Part shown: piece after piece, positions 34,311-45,028 of the stretch
How positions within the stretch are numbered: the first letter of the stretch is position 1
Layout of the letters: each line of letters opens with the position of its first letter
Origin: Candidula unifasciata
Taxonomy: Eukaryota; Mollusca; Gastropoda; Stylommatophora; Geomitridae
Assembly (NCBI GenBank): GCA_905116865.2
Contig: CAJHNH020002066.1
Location: forward strand, 26,001-90,000
Direction of reading: 5' to 3'
DNA: 64,000 nt
Notes under the pieces: model-generated
What the model was told of the DNA's origin: nothing
The model's database searches: none
Seen by the model: the letters and a program-made list of their open reading frames with translations, nothing else
Program-made: the position numbers and the translations under genes

Positions 34311-34534
34311 CTCTTTAAATTAACTGAATCTTTAAAACAACGTTTTCAGGTAGTGAATTTAAGTAATGCGGACAAACAATGTCTTACATATGCTATTGTT
34401 AGGCAAACATTGTAGAATCATGCTAAAATGTATATTAGACAGAAACTTAAATGTAATTTAAAAAGCAAACGTTTAAAAAAAATGAAAACAACAATAAATG
34501 GAGGATGAAACAATAAACCCGTGGAAAATAAATA

Positions 34535-34710
34535 TTATCATGATCATCAGGTGCCATGTCGACTGTCCTGGGCGATCATGCCCTTCCACAATCTGCGATC
34601 TCCTGCAGCATGTATCAGTTCATGTGCTGACACACCTCCATGCCATGCAACAAGACTGTCAAGAATGTTCTCTTGTTGTCTTCCTCTAACCCTCCTCCCA
34701 CAGATCTTTC
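34535..34710 (-). mobile_element. RTE family 2, 3' end fragment
   Basis: The minus frame reads GKICGRRVRGRQQENILDSL, then VAWHGGVSAHELIHAAGDRRLW, closely matching GKICGRRDRGRQREKTALNSL and VAWQGGVSAHELTHAQQIADYG at 58120-58250. It is the same family as the element at 48688-58296. Confidence 0.8.
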
Positions 34711-35360
34711 CAGAAAACAAACACAAAAAAGAAAACGTCAAAATAAAGAATTGAAGAAAACGGCAAAATAAAGAAGACAATCAGTGTGACGAACAAAACA
34801 GCAAAATAATGATGAAGGCTGCAATATTTCGAGGAATACACAAATATATGTTTAGAAAAGCGAAAAAAAAAAAAAAAGAAAGAATGAAAACAAACGTTCA
34901 GAGGAAAGCAGCACTGCCGTACAGATATACGTCAGTTGGTAATCATAAGCCTGTGTAATTCTTTCGTTGTTGTGGATTAAATCTAGTCCAGAACTTGCTG
35001 CCTCTCTAGACACATTTCGTCTTTTGTTTAAATTTGTTTCTTTCCTCGGACCATTTCTTTCCCATTTCAGTTAGTAATTATTGATTCTCTGCCTGCTTCT
35101 CCTGGTGATGTGCCCAATATACTGAATTTTTCTTTTGACGGTTGATGCAAACGGTTGTCAAGACATTTTTCATATTCTTTGCTTTTTTTACTTCAGAATT
35201 TATCCCATTTAATGTTCACTCATTTCCGTATGCATTTGTTTCCGAATACATTTAACGTGCTTTCTATGTCTGTAAGCGATGTAGCGCAATCGTTTTTACA
35301 GGGTGAGTTAGCTGGCCCCTCTTCCAACCCTTTTCCTTTCTCATTCGGGCTTTGAACCAG
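34711..35360. other. No gene seen
   Basis: AT-rich. The minus strand at 35030-35180 faintly resembles a LINE (AHHQEKQAEN-like), too decayed to call. Confidence 0.35.
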
Positions 35361-35362
35361 CA

Positions 35363-35632
35363 AGTAAAAGGACCCTTTTCCTTTCATTCAGGCTTATTGT
35401 ATATACAGGACTAGACCTATATTTCATAAACCAATCGTCACTTGGTTGGTGATGTGGTCAACATTACGCCACCGCCTTTACTTTCCGGGACTGAACGTGG
35501 TACCTACCCAATGCTGGTTCAACCCAGGAGCCAAAGTCATTTTTAAAGAAAGCCATGTCCCTTGAGGACAAAAAACCTACAACCTTTCGATCCGCAGGCA
35601 AGCGTCTATCGGTTACGTTGCTCCCATTACCA
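35363..35632 (-). mobile_element. SINE-A copy
   Basis: Antisense copy with all body blocks (GACCTATATTTCATAAACCAATCG, CCGCCTTTACTTTCC) and the head complement at 35600-35625. Confidence 0.75.
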
Positions 35633-36180
35633 ACGGTTTAAATTTGCTATACATAATTATTTGTTAACCTTATTTCACTAATATAAGTCCGTGTTTTGTA
35701 AGAGATTTAAACATTCACGAACGCGACACGAACTAATCGATGAGATTTACGAATGTATCACTACTTTTAACAACCACAACCAGAGGAAGTAGATTAACCA
35801 ACTGGGTCAAGAATGTTGACGCAAGCATTTGTGACGTCAACGTCAAAAGTCCGAAAGTGTTTAACAAACGGGAAAGCTTTTAGCTGGGACGGAATATTTC
35901 ATCAAAGGATCAGGGCAGAGGGCTATTCAACTGAGTTTACTCAGGGGGTCAAAATGTTGAACAAGGGGATCGCCACGGGTCAGGGTCTTTGAGTCCCAGG
36001 GGGTTTAGCATCACAGGCCCAGAGGGTAGTCAAAATCGGTGCATCTTGCGTTCATTGGGCTTCTAGGTAGGAACATATGAACGTATGATGCGTATCTTGG
36101 GACTCAAAGAGTTAACAAAATACAACTGGCAACGATCCACGGGCCACTTGCTAGGTCCGCGGATCGGCACTTTAATAGCC
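35633..36180. other. No gene seen
   Basis: Unassigned. Confidence 0.4.
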
Positions 36181-36184
36181 TTGG

Positions 36185-36432
36185 CTTGGTGTGCTTTCGT
36201 GGCGAAGTGGACAAGCCGTTTGCCTCGCGCTCTGAAAGTCGTGGGTTTTTCTCCCTAAGGCGTCATTCATTTAATGAGTGTAATTTTTACGAAGATCCAT
36301 CGGGGTCGTCGCTTGAGCTACGGATTTTGTGCTTAATGCCACCGTTTCGGCAGGCGGCTAGCCAGGAGCCAGCTATATGTGACAAAACCCGGTGCAATGA
36401 AGTCTATCCTCTTAACTTGATCTTTATATAAT
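36185..36432 (+). mobile_element. SINE-D copy, tRNA-like head
   Basis: Head: GTGGCGAAGTGGACAAGCCG then GCTCTGAAAGTCGTGGGTTT. Body: GAAGATCCATCGGGGTCGTCG, GAGCTACGG, GGCAGGCGGCTAG, and AAAACCCGGTGCAATGAAG. Two other copies at 61865-62115 and 63786-63985 define the family. Confidence 0.65.
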
Positions 36433-36477
36433 AAGGGCACATGGGGTAAGAGGTCATTATAACCACTGGTGTTCGTA

Positions 36478-36481
<4 letters not shown>

Positions 36482-36526
<45 letters not shown>

Positions 36527-36652
36527 CTGTGTGTGTGTCTATGTGTGTGTGTTTCTCTGTGTGTCTGTGTGTCTGAATATCTGTGTGTGTGTGTCTGTGT
36601 GTTTGTGTGTGTTTCAGTGTGTGTCTGTGTGTGTGTATGTATGTGTATGTGT
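36482..36652 (+). repeat. (GT)n microsatellite, interrupted
   Basis: About 170 bp of GT with CT and AT interruptions. Confidence 0.95.
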
Positions 36653-36675
36653 GTGTGGCTAGGACAGAGAAAGAA

Positions 36676-36945
36676 AAGCCGTCGTGTGTAGCGGCTAGAT
36701 GCTCGCCCGAGAATCCGAAAATTATTACTTCAAATGCGAACATGGCTAAATATTTTTTAAAAATGACAGTGGCTCACAGGTCGATCCAGCGTTAAATCGG
36801 TACCAGGTAAAGCCATGGGAAGTAAAAGCGGCTGACATGACGTGGACAACATCACCCACCAAGTGCTAATTGGTGTATGAAAACATAAATCTAGCATAAT
36901 TTATCCAAGGCACCTAAAAGCGTGGGAAAAGGTCCTTTAAGTTAC
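36676..36945 (+). mobile_element. SINE-A copy
   Basis: Sense copy from GCCGTCGTGTGTAGCGGCTAG to GTCCTTTAAG. An antisense SINE-A follows at once, a tail-to-tail pair like that at 14301-14740. Confidence 0.8.
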
Positions 36946-36956
36946 GGGAGAGAAAG

Positions 36957-37140
36957 AACTTCATCCCTGTCCTTAACTGGCCACGATTCCGACGCCTATC
37001 GATTGGTACTCATTCTAAGGTGGATCGACCATGGAACCAAAGTCAATTTTAAAAAGAAATCTATTTTCACAAGTACTTGAATGCAATACTTTCGTACTGG
37101 CACGACCGCGGCGAACAACTACGCCACCAGCTTCTGTGAC
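36957..37140 (-). mobile_element. SINE-A copy, antisense partner
   Basis: Decayed body (TTGGTACTCATTCTAAGGTGG, CGACCATGGAACC) and head near 37080-37135. Confidence 0.6.
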
Positions 37141-37199
37141 TAAGTATAGTGGTAATATAACAGACTCACACATTCGCGTCTTCTGACGTCAGGCTATCC

Positions 37200-37620
37200 G
37201 GCCATTCTCGCAGATTTCTACACCAATTTGTGTTAGTACCGGATACAACAGGTATCTGCGCTGGAACCTGGAGGCTCAATCACCTTGAGGACCCACCCCC
37301 GATCCCCGACCCCACACGCAAGCAAATTACGGTGTGGGGATACAGAATCTCCCCTCCCCCGCCCCCCCCCCCCCCCCCAGCCTTCAAAAAAAATTTCAAA
37401 CAGCAAGAGGCACCCTCCCCACCCCCTCCCCACCATGAATAGGCGCACTCATTTTTTTAAGCATTTACTCACACATTTCATATTGTTTCATATGTTATTA
37501 TATGAAAATGCCACTCAGCAAACAATAATCATAAAAATTATTATTATTATCGCTGCGCAATTAAACAAGGCTTAAGTTTCTTGGGCTCCCTCCAGAGATT
37601 TATAATGGTGGTTAAGCCCG
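37200..37620 (+). repeat. Interspersed repeat family G, copy 1
   Basis: Order of blocks: a CAATCACCTTGAGG motif, a long C-run (37350-37378), TTTTTTTAAGCATTTACTCACAC, TTTCATATTGTTTCATAT, an (ATT)n run, then GCGCAATTAAACAAGGCTTAAG. The same order is found at 59320-59700. Confidence 0.6.
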
Positions 37621-37944
37621 TTTCCACCCAAACCACAGTGATTTCTTCCTGGTGTCGTGCCTGAGGTAGATGATGTTTTTAGGTAATCTGGTAATCTTAA
37701 TTTCAGCTTCATAGCAAACGGGTCACCCCTTAGTTGCTCTGTCCTGTGCTAATGATAAACACACAAAATGTTTATCACAGCCCCTTGTGGAAAGATCGAC
37801 AGACTGCTGTCTCAGCATATGCGCTAGTATAAACACGCATTAAAAGCATACTGTAGCCATCTGAAGTGCTAACACAAACAGTCCGACATTAGGGTAGCAC
37901 TAGTTATTAGCAGAAGTCACCAACAGATCAGCAGTTGCACACGC

Positions 37945-38200
37945 GATCAATTTTGATCACATAATGGCACCACCAGTATTGCGACAATCGCACACTGGCT
38001 GGCCAGTAGACGACTTCGTTGTCGGTCGGGCGAAGTATTTTGGTCTGTCTCCTTTGATCGCATTAACACTGCAGGAGTCCTTGGGCTACTTAGTGGCAAA
38101 CAATGCTAACCTATTATATATAGCGCTAATACCTAAGTCACAATTATAACCAAAAGCTCCTGTTCGGGTTCAACGTGACCATTTTTTTTTTTGCAAAACA
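37945..38200 (+). repeat. Interspersed repeat family F, copy 2
   Basis: CCAGTAGACGACTTCGTTGTCGG, TTTGATCGCATTAACACTGC and AACCAAAAGCTCC match copy 1 in order and spacing. Confidence 0.6.
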
Positions 38201-38304
38201 AGGAATGAAGGAAGGGATGGAAAAAATATTTTCAACAAAATGCGAATATTAATAACATTTGTGGACATTCGCCACATATAATTGGGAAATGGTTTGTGTT
38301 ACTC

Positions 38305-38400
38305 ATCAATCAGAAAGTTTTTTACGGAACGTCGCTCTCTTCATAGCACTCCTGAAAGTATCCCTTTCTCAAGCCAGCTCTCCGGCTCCATGTGCTACAT
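38305..38400 (-). mobile_element. LINE 3' end fragment, as at 13783
   Basis: TTTACGGAACGTCGCTCTCTTCATAGCACTCCTGAAA and AGCCAGCTCTCC match 13797-13860. A C-run with few interruptions follows at 38515-38540. Confidence 0.5.
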
Positions 38401-38674
38401 GTGTTACCAAGCTTAAGATAAAGAGTAGAAACCTCAACAATGAAGAAGCAATTAGCTAATCGAACTGAGGCCTTGGCGATGTGTTTATACAGAAAACTGA
38501 TCTTAGTATTGCCTGCCCCCCCCCCCCCCCCCCCCCCCCATTCCACCCCCTACCCCCACCCTCCCCCTAAACAGTGGCTCTGAAGAGACAAGGAATGAAA
38601 AGAGAATTGCTGAAATAAATAAAAAAAAGACAAATGAGACATTTCAGTTACATTAAAAGTTGCGTTACATTACA

Positions 38675-38766
38675 TTAGTTAGTTGCATGTCTTTTGCGTG
38701 CCGTTGCAGAACCAACCCCAGCATTTTTTTTTTTTTTTTTGGTGGTCGTTGAGGAGGGGGTGGGAA
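38675..38766 (-). mobile_element. SINE-C, part left of the LTR insertion
   Basis: TGCATGTCTTTTGCGTGCCGTTGCAGAACCAACCCCAGC followed by a T-run, matching 21352-21390. It is interrupted at GGAA by the LTR element and resumes at 45761. Confidence 0.6.
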
Positions 38767-39490
38767 TGTAATGAAATATAGGCAGAAAGGGGTTAAATGA
38801 ACAAGCATACATTTCAGACCACCACACGGCGTACTAATCCATCACTGTGTGAAATGACAGAAATAGGTGATTAGAAAGCCATGGCCTAGCCAGCTATGCA
38901 GAACACACCGCCATGACATCTGACAGTGAGGGATGAAACATTCGACGAGTGCCCGTGAACTGTGACCAGCGGATGAGATACGTTCATCCAGACGTGACCA
39001 CCAAAGACAGGTGACAGAGAAGTGATGGAGAAGGTACGCCAGGAGGAGCGGGAAAGCGGGAATAAAGTCAGAGCCAGGGGCTTGAGAAGTTAGTTAGCCC
39101 CGGGACCGCTTGAGAGGTTAGTTAGTCCCGGAACCGCTGGAGAAGACAGTTAGCCACGGAACCGCTTGATAGGACAGGTTAGGAGAAAACTAGTGATTTA
39201 CTTCGTTTAGAAGGTATATGTTAAACTTGGAGTTTAGCTAGAACAGTGGTTAAGGAACTCGTAGAGAGTCATACGAATAGCCTGTATCCAGATAATACAG
39301 TGTTCATATACTATTGAATTTATGAAGCCTCTATGACTGGAATATTGTAAATAAACAGCTCTTGTGTAATTGTTACATCACTGGCCTTGTTCTTGAGTAC
39401 GATTGAAGAGAGATACGAACTATATTCATTCACTTGGCCGACTTAGGCACATCTATTTCTTGGGGGATGTATAGGCACGACTGTGCCACA
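38767..39490 (+). repeat. 5' LTR of the Gag-Pro element
   Basis: 724 bp. It holds about three 28-bp units (like TTAGTTAGCCCCGGGACCG) at about 39085-39170 and an AATAAA at 39350-39355, a plausible polyadenylation signal. Confidence 0.92.
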
Positions 39491-39718
39491 AGTGATGAGG
39501 ATATTTGGAGCCGTGACCAACGATCAGTCTTGTGTACTCGACATCTTAAAAAAAACAAGACTGCTGTTACAACATAACAAATAAGCAACTGCTATAAAAA
39601 GGTGAACTAAAAGCAAGTTTACGATTGTACCTGCTGAGTAAAACAAAAAAGTCGATAAACCCGTCATCAGATTGGAGAGACGTAAACCAGACCAACAGCC
39701 TGCACCACCTTTTGGAGC

Positions 39719-39914
39719 CAACCGTCTACACTAGAATCAGGGGGACACGCCCGTTCTAGCCTGGAGTAAACCGTCTACACTAGAATCAGGGGGACACGCC
39801 CGTTCTAGCCCGGAGCAAACCGTCTACACTAGAATCAGGGGGACACGCCCGTTCTAGCCCGGAGCAAACCGTCTACACTAGAATCAGGGGGACGCGCCCG
39901 TTCTAGTCTGGAGC
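39719..39914 (+). repeat. 49-bp tandem repeat in the element's leader, four units
   Basis: ACCGTCTACACTAGAATCAG recurs at 39721, 39770, 39819 and 39868. It lies between the 5' LTR and gag, where packaging signals are usually found in retroelements. Confidence 0.93.
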
Positions 39915-40289
39915 CATAATATAAACTTTTCCTAACTTTACACACTCGGAAGATTATAGGAAAGTCAAGAACTGTGAGCTGTCCGATTTTACAAATAGGA
40001 ACTGCAAAATAAGCGCGATTTTAAAGAACCTTGAACATTAACATTAATTAGTTTAAATATATTGTGATTTTCAATTTACAGTGGTGTAGGGAAAACCTTT
40101 TCTTATCTTTCCCTACCTTTCCTATTAACTTAGAAAATAATTCCAGGACAGTGCCGATTTTTAATTACAGTGTGTTGTGAAAAGAGAATTTTTTTTTTTC
40201 AGACCGCACTCAACAAGGTAATTTGACATTTTCTGTTTTTTTCAATTTTAATTTACTTGCATTAGATTAATTTCCCAGATTTTTTAAAA

Positions 40290-41271
40290 ATGGCAGAACA
40301 GGGAACAGTAGAAGCCCAGTTCAGCAGAGTTTTAGGAGAAGTCAGCAAGGCTGTCTCCAGATTAGATTGTAGCGTTCGGAGACAGGGAATAACAGGGGGT
40401 TATTGAACCTTTCAGAGGAGACACAAAAAAGTTTAAAAAGTGGGTAAACGAGATAGAAAAGTATGCTTTCCTTTCAGGTGCGACAAGTTTCGACATCAAA
40501 CGTTTAGCATACCAGATGAGTTCTTCCCCGGTTTCAGAACACATAAGAAGAAGATTAGAGCAGAATGAAGAAGAAACATGGGAAGAACTGAAAAGAGACT
40601 TAGCACAAAATTTCAGCGATGTCACAGACAGACAGATGGCCTTTTCCCTCTTACGACAGATCAAACAGGGCAAAGATGAGAGCGTACAGAATTATTCGCA
40701 GAGAATACAGAGTCTCGCGCAAGATGCATTTCTTAAAGAAGAGATACAATCACAACAAACTCAGCTTATTTTAGTTTCAGTCTTCAGTGACAGTTTAAGG
40801 GACTGTTCACAAAAACTTCGTTTATTGCGTTCTGGGCCAACAACTCTAGAACAGGCAGTAGCCATAACTCTTAAAGAAGAGAGTTTAAGACGAAAAGTGT
40901 TCCTTCAAACTGGACGAAGAACAGAAGAAGAAGAAGATATTAGGTTGACGGAACCCATGGACATATCACATTTTAGACCACACAGAGAAAGACACACAAA
41001 TGAGAGACACAGACACTCTAACATACAGGCAGTGCAACACACTTTAACGTGTTATAACTGTTCAGGTCCCCATAAAGTCCGATTTTGCCCGGCAGGTAAC
41101 CGACCCACAACACAGCCGATAAACCGACCGCTCGTTAACACAGATTTCAGAGGTGAAAGGTCGTGGCAGGTCAGTCGCAGAAGTCAGGGACTTAACACAC
41201 AAAATAACGGCGGCTGGAGAAACCATTATTCGGGAAACGCGCAATCCGCTCGCTGGCCGGGGCACAGCTGA
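40290..41271 (+). CDS. gag: Gag-like capsid/nucleocapsid protein, one frame break near the start
   Basis: The probable start is ATG 40290 (MAEQGTVEAQ). After 38 codons this frame stops. The rest of gag lies in the +1 frame from about 40393, where a run of five G suggests a one-base insertion. The main frame, open from 40393 and with an internal ATG at 40516, has a retrotransposon capsid-like helical region (FRGDTKKFKKWV; WEELKRDLAQNF; VQNYSQRIQSLAQ) and one zinc knuckle CYNCSGPHKVRFC. That knuckle is C-x2-C-x3-H-x4-C, one residue shorter than the standard CX2CX4HX4C. Gag would assemble the particle and bind the element's RNA. It ends at TGA 41269-41271, overlapping the protease frame. Confidence 0.85.
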
Positions 41272-41274
41272 GCG
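41232..41274 (+). promoter_or_regulatory. Predicted -1 ribosomal frameshift signal between gag and pro
   Basis: The heptamer GGGAAAC (41232-41238) sits in the gag frame as G GGA AAC, the X XXY YYZ arrangement. Eight bases later comes a hairpin: CGCTCGCTG (41247-41255) pairs with CAGC-T-GAGCG (41265-41274), nine pairs with one bulged T and a 9-nt loop. A -1 slip leads exactly into the frame that is open from 41238 through the protease to 43436. The same heptamer serves gag-pro shifting in some betaretroviruses. Confidence 0.85.
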
Positions 41275-43436
41275 ACGGACGAGACATAGCCTCTAAAAGT
41301 TCAGTAAGACACAAGAGAGATAACGAAATAAATAGGCAGAAGAGAGTTACAAACCATAGACAGATTAATGCATCAGGCAGCCCGTGTTGCTGTTTAATAG
41401 AAATCAACAATAATAAGTTTAATAGTCTGGTGGATTCAGGAGCAGATTTGTCACTTCTAAATTACTCGGTATTTAAGAGGATTAGAGGTAGTATAGAGTT
41501 ACATCACACAAAAGAGAACTTACAGTCTGTCACCGGAGCCAGCCTATCAGTTTTAGGTAAAGCCATGATTCCGTTTTCCATCGGTGGTATACATATGACA
41601 CATCCTTTTATCATAGTAAAAACAATGAACCGTCATTTAATTATAGGACGGGACATATTAGTTAAACATGGCATAAGGCTATATTTTGACCTTAAAAAGC
41701 TTAGAATTAGAGATAGGTACGTAGATCTTAGAGATGACATTCACGTTGCTTCGGTGGTACGTGCTAAACAAACAGTCATCCTAAAACCTAATTCAATCAA
41801 CGTAGTGATGTCGGGTTTAAAAAGAAACCCATATTTCCTGCCAGGTCAAACTATTCGAACAACAGCGCTTCAGGAAGCACTGTTAAACGAACCGTGCTTA
41901 TCAACTACAGATGGCATTGTAACGTTAGGTAAAAGACTTTGTTTTCCGGTCCTTATCACAAACGCGACAGGGAAAACCGTAAAATTGAAGAAAGGAAATA
42001 TTGTAGCTAACGTAGATAGAGATATTCTAGAGGTAAATAGTTCAACGGGAGAGGCACCGAGAGGAAGGAATAGCTATAAAATAGCAACTGTTACTACACA
42101 TAAAGTCGATGCTAATCGATTTACCGGTTTCTCCGGTAGGCGAAGATATGATAACGAGAGAGCAGACTACAATATAGATAAGCAGAGTTTCAGACCACAG
42201 AGACCGAATCCATACCATGACATTCAGGGTCAACTGAGGTCATGTGTACAAAACGGAAGTGGGCAAATAATTAACTTTAACAGAGCTGAGCGTTTACAAA
42301 AATTAGAAAATAACAGAAATATCAGAGCACAGGAGCAGTGGCGTAATTTTGGTAGCAGATATCAGAACATAAATAGAGTAGGAAATATCCATGATAATAA
42401 CCGAAGTCGAGTTAGGTCATGTAATTCAGATACCAGATTCCGCATGATGAGCACTAATCAAGCCAACAAATTCAAAAGAGACAGGTTAAGAAAATTAGGC
42501 TACAATAAGAATATAAGATTGCAAAACTTAGGAAATAATCGCGAGGTCAGTAACTATAACGGATTATGGCAGACAGGTAATAAAAGCACGTGCACTGCTG
42601 ATGATGAGACAAACAGATTAGAAGTAAGAGGGTTAAAAGAGAGGAATCCCATGAAACGGTTTAATAAAAGCTACATTAACGAAGTAAATGCGGTTACTGT
42701 AAACGGGACACGCGGTCAATTTTTTAAAGAAGAAGGGAACATAGAGACACATAAGGAGTTAACACCGACTAAAGTTAAGTCGGAACAAGAAGAAGATAAA
42801 GAGGGTTGTTTAGCAATAGAATGGTTATGGGAAGTAAACGCGGTAGGAGTAAAAAGGCTAGATAGCAATAGCACACATAGGAAAGTAGAGAGGGTAGGGA
42901 CAATTAAAGAAATAAATCAGCAGGGTTTGTCTTATGCACAGGTGACGCCTACAGAAGAAGAAGGTGAAGGAATAAATACATTACCGTTTGTAGTTAGTAA
43001 CATAAAGGTAGATCTATTCTCAGAAAACTACGACGCAGATAGTGAAATTGGGATCACAAACAAAACGGGTCGTAGAATTTTAGTCGCGGTTAGAACCAGG
43101 ACTAATACTCCGTCTAGTGTGAAAGAATTAAAACCGTCAGAAGTACCAGTTAAAGGTACATGTAATAGTAGAAGAGAAGAAGAAGAAACAGTAGAAACTT
43201 CGCCTAACAAAAGAGCAAAACAGGAGACAAGAATGTCGGGCATTAAAAATTCGCACACAGATTTAAACGAGCGGCATGGTTTACAGGAAAATAAAGATGC
43301 GAGAAACTCAAATGTATTAGATGGAAATTTACACGGAAATAAAAGTAGCCAGAAGTGTCGTAATGAAGTGGCATCTACCGAATATAGCAAAATTAATAAG
43401 TTGTTCCACTTTATTTCAGAGCTCTGGAGCGTCTAA
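41238..43436 (+). CDS. pro: Aspartic protease with a long unknown C-terminal region (made by -1 frameshift from gag)
   Basis: No ATG precedes the protease motif at a useful place; the frame is open from the slippery site, so synthesis as a Gag-Pro fusion is expected. The catalytic motif LVDSGADLSLL (DSGA codons 41433-41444) and the second-loop motif HLIIGRDIL (about 41634-41660) define a retropepsin-like protease. A KLKKGNIVANV segment near 41983-42015 resembles the region that precedes RT in Gypsy elements. Instead of RT, about 470 residues follow: first Arg/Asn/Gln-rich (42050-42600), then acidic and Ser/Thr-rich. I recognise no domain there. The tail may be a highly diverged or replacement module, or filler kept open by chance or selection. 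Confidence 0.85.
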   Translation, partial: RAIRSLAGAQLSDGRDIASKSSVRHKRDNEINRQKRVTNHRQINASGSPCCCLIEINNNKFNSLVDSGADLSLLNYSVFKRIRGSIELHHTKENLQSVTGASLSVLGKAMIPFSIGGIHMTHPFIIVKTMNRHLIIGRDILVKHGIRLYFDLKKLRIRDRYVDLRDDIHVASVVRAKQTVILKPNSINVVMSGLKRNPYFLPGQTIRTTALQEALLNEPCLSTTDGIVTLGKRLCFPVLITNATGKTVKLKKGNIVANVDRDILEVNSSTGEAPRGRNSYKIATVTTHKVDANRFTGFSGRRRYDNERADYNIDKQSFRPQRPNPYHDIQGQLRSCVQNGSGQIINFNRAERLQKLENNRNIRAQEQWRNFGSRYQNINRVGNIHDNNRSRVRSCNSDTRFRMMSTNQANKFKRDRLRKLGYNKNIRLQNLGNNREVSNYNGLWQTGNKSTCTADDETNRLEVRGLKERNPMKRFNKSYINEVNAVTVNGTRGQFFKEEGNIETHKELTPTKVKSEQEEDKEGCLAIEWLWEVNAVGVKRLDSNSTHRKVERVGTIKEINQQGLSYAQVTPTEEEGEGINTLPFVVSNIKVDLFSENYDADSEIGITNKTGRRILVAVRTRTNTPSSVKELKPSEVPVKGTCNSRREEEETVETSPNKRAKQETRMSGIKNSHTDLNERHGLQENKDARNSNVLDGNLHGNKSSQKCRNEVASTEYSKINKLFHFISELWSV

Positions 43437-43502
43437 TAAATGGCATACACGACACCTTTTAGTATAATTAAGGCGAACACATGTGTACGATGCATAACTT
43501 GA

Positions 43503-43748
43503 TTTACAAGAAAATTCGTTAAATACACACAGAAACAGGATCATACTGATATCTGGTTTATATGCAAATTGATGGGACTTATGACTTTTCTTTATTTGCG
43601 ACGGAAAGGCTTTAAATGTACAAAAGTAACTAATCATTTAACAAAAGAAAAAAAAACACAGATCACTAATAAGACAGAAGAAGAAATAGAACTAGAACAA
43701 CTAGCATCCACTACAGTTAGTAGGCCAGAATCATCAGGGGTAGACTGA
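43503..43748 (+). CDS. Small frame with a hydrophobic segment and basic stop, possible envelope-tail remnant
   Basis: Open for 82 codons (ATG at 43572, giving 58 residues). It shows IWFICKLMGLMTFLYL followed by RRKGFKCTK and a polar tail ending SSGVD. A hydrophobic run followed by basic residues and a cytoplasmic-type tail is how retroviral envelope proteins end, and the position after pro fits. Nothing upstream looks like an envelope ectodomain. It may be chance. Confidence 0.3.
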   Translation, partial: FTRKFVKYTQKQDHTDIWFICKLMGLMTFLYLRRKGFKCTKVTNHLTKEKKTQITNKTEEEIELEQLASTTVSRPESSGVD

Positions 43749-45028
43749 ATTTATACCCTGAGTAAACCATACATTAATTACAGCTTCCCTACCCCCCCCC
43801 CCCCACCCCCACCCTTTCTTCCCCCATGACTGATTGAAATGGGATCGTTCGTAAAATGGTTCAATAAATGTGGGATTGTAGGGTGTATAACAAGTAATTA
43901 GTTTCATTAATTACAATTTACGTACGCTATATTGCTGTGTACAGAGGTACCGCGCTCGCTACACATATTCTGTTGTTGTGTCTACATGTCATTTGTCCGA
44001 CAATATTAAATATATATCGTTGTTTTGTCCCTACCATTTAATATTTACATTTGGTTTTGCACTATGAACGTTTTTTTTTTATCGTGTTGTACTCTCCCGG
44101 ACAAGTGAAAATCCACACGTTCGGTTGTGGGTGAAGATTACAATACCTACATGGTTTATGTTCGCTAAGAGAGTTACTGGCCACAAAACCTCTCTTATAC
44201 ATTCTATCAGAATGATGACTGATTTGAGTTTCACCAGACTTTACGGAGGTACACAGTTAGAAACGTACTTGGCGATAAGCCAGTCCAAAGCATGACATGA
44301 TTGGTAACTGAATATAGGCCGGCTATTTCTTTACAGAAGATGCGATATGCATTAAACAGAGGAAGCAACCTCTTAGGGAAGCAACAATAAACGCTGTGGA
44401 CTATCACAGTAGATAAATGCCTGTAAATACAGGTGGTGGCATTGTACATTCGACTTGAGGAAATGCTACGATTGTTTCTGAGAAATTTCTCTCCAATTAA
44501 TATACCTAACGGTATAAGAATTAATTATACTCTGTAAAGGGTATACCTTATCGTTCAGTCTATGTTGACTTTCTCAGAGATTCTATTTTCATCCTTTCTT
44601 GGGGAGATGACATTTTCGAGTTTTATTTTATTGAAAACTGGGGATACATGGCATGTCATTTCTTGTATACAATGTTTTCAGTTTTGAGTTTATAAAGGAG
44701 GAATACAGATACTATTCCTTTATACTTCAGACAACTCCGCACATTCATTAGGGATACCAGTGAATAAGAGGTTGTTATGCTAATACAACGAGGGAGTTGT
44801 ATCGTTTTTTTTTTTTTTATGTCTTTAGAATTATTGACTATTAGTTATTGTATGCATGTCACGTTTTCATTATTCTGCATGAATTTTATGATGTTACTGT
44901 TATGTTGTATGCTTTCATTACGTGGCTAGATGTTCACATAAGGTTTAGTTAGGTAGCGGGTATAATTAGAGTAGTTTTTATAAAATTGAAGATAGGAAAC
45001 AATTTTGTTAAAAAGTGTGAAGGGCGAA
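43749..45028. other. 3' internal region of the Gag-Pro element, no gene seen
   Basis: AT-rich, with a C-run at 43790-43802. A weak purine stretch (AAAAAGTGTGAAGGGCGAA) ends at the 3' LTR and may serve as the polypurine tract. Confidence 0.5.

Noticed and set aside
39491..39520. Primer-binding site of the Gag-Pro element (TTGGAGCCGTGACC, 14 bases after the LTR)
   Set aside because: It is not adjacent to the LTR and I could not match it confidently to a tRNA 3' end, so I did not annotate it.
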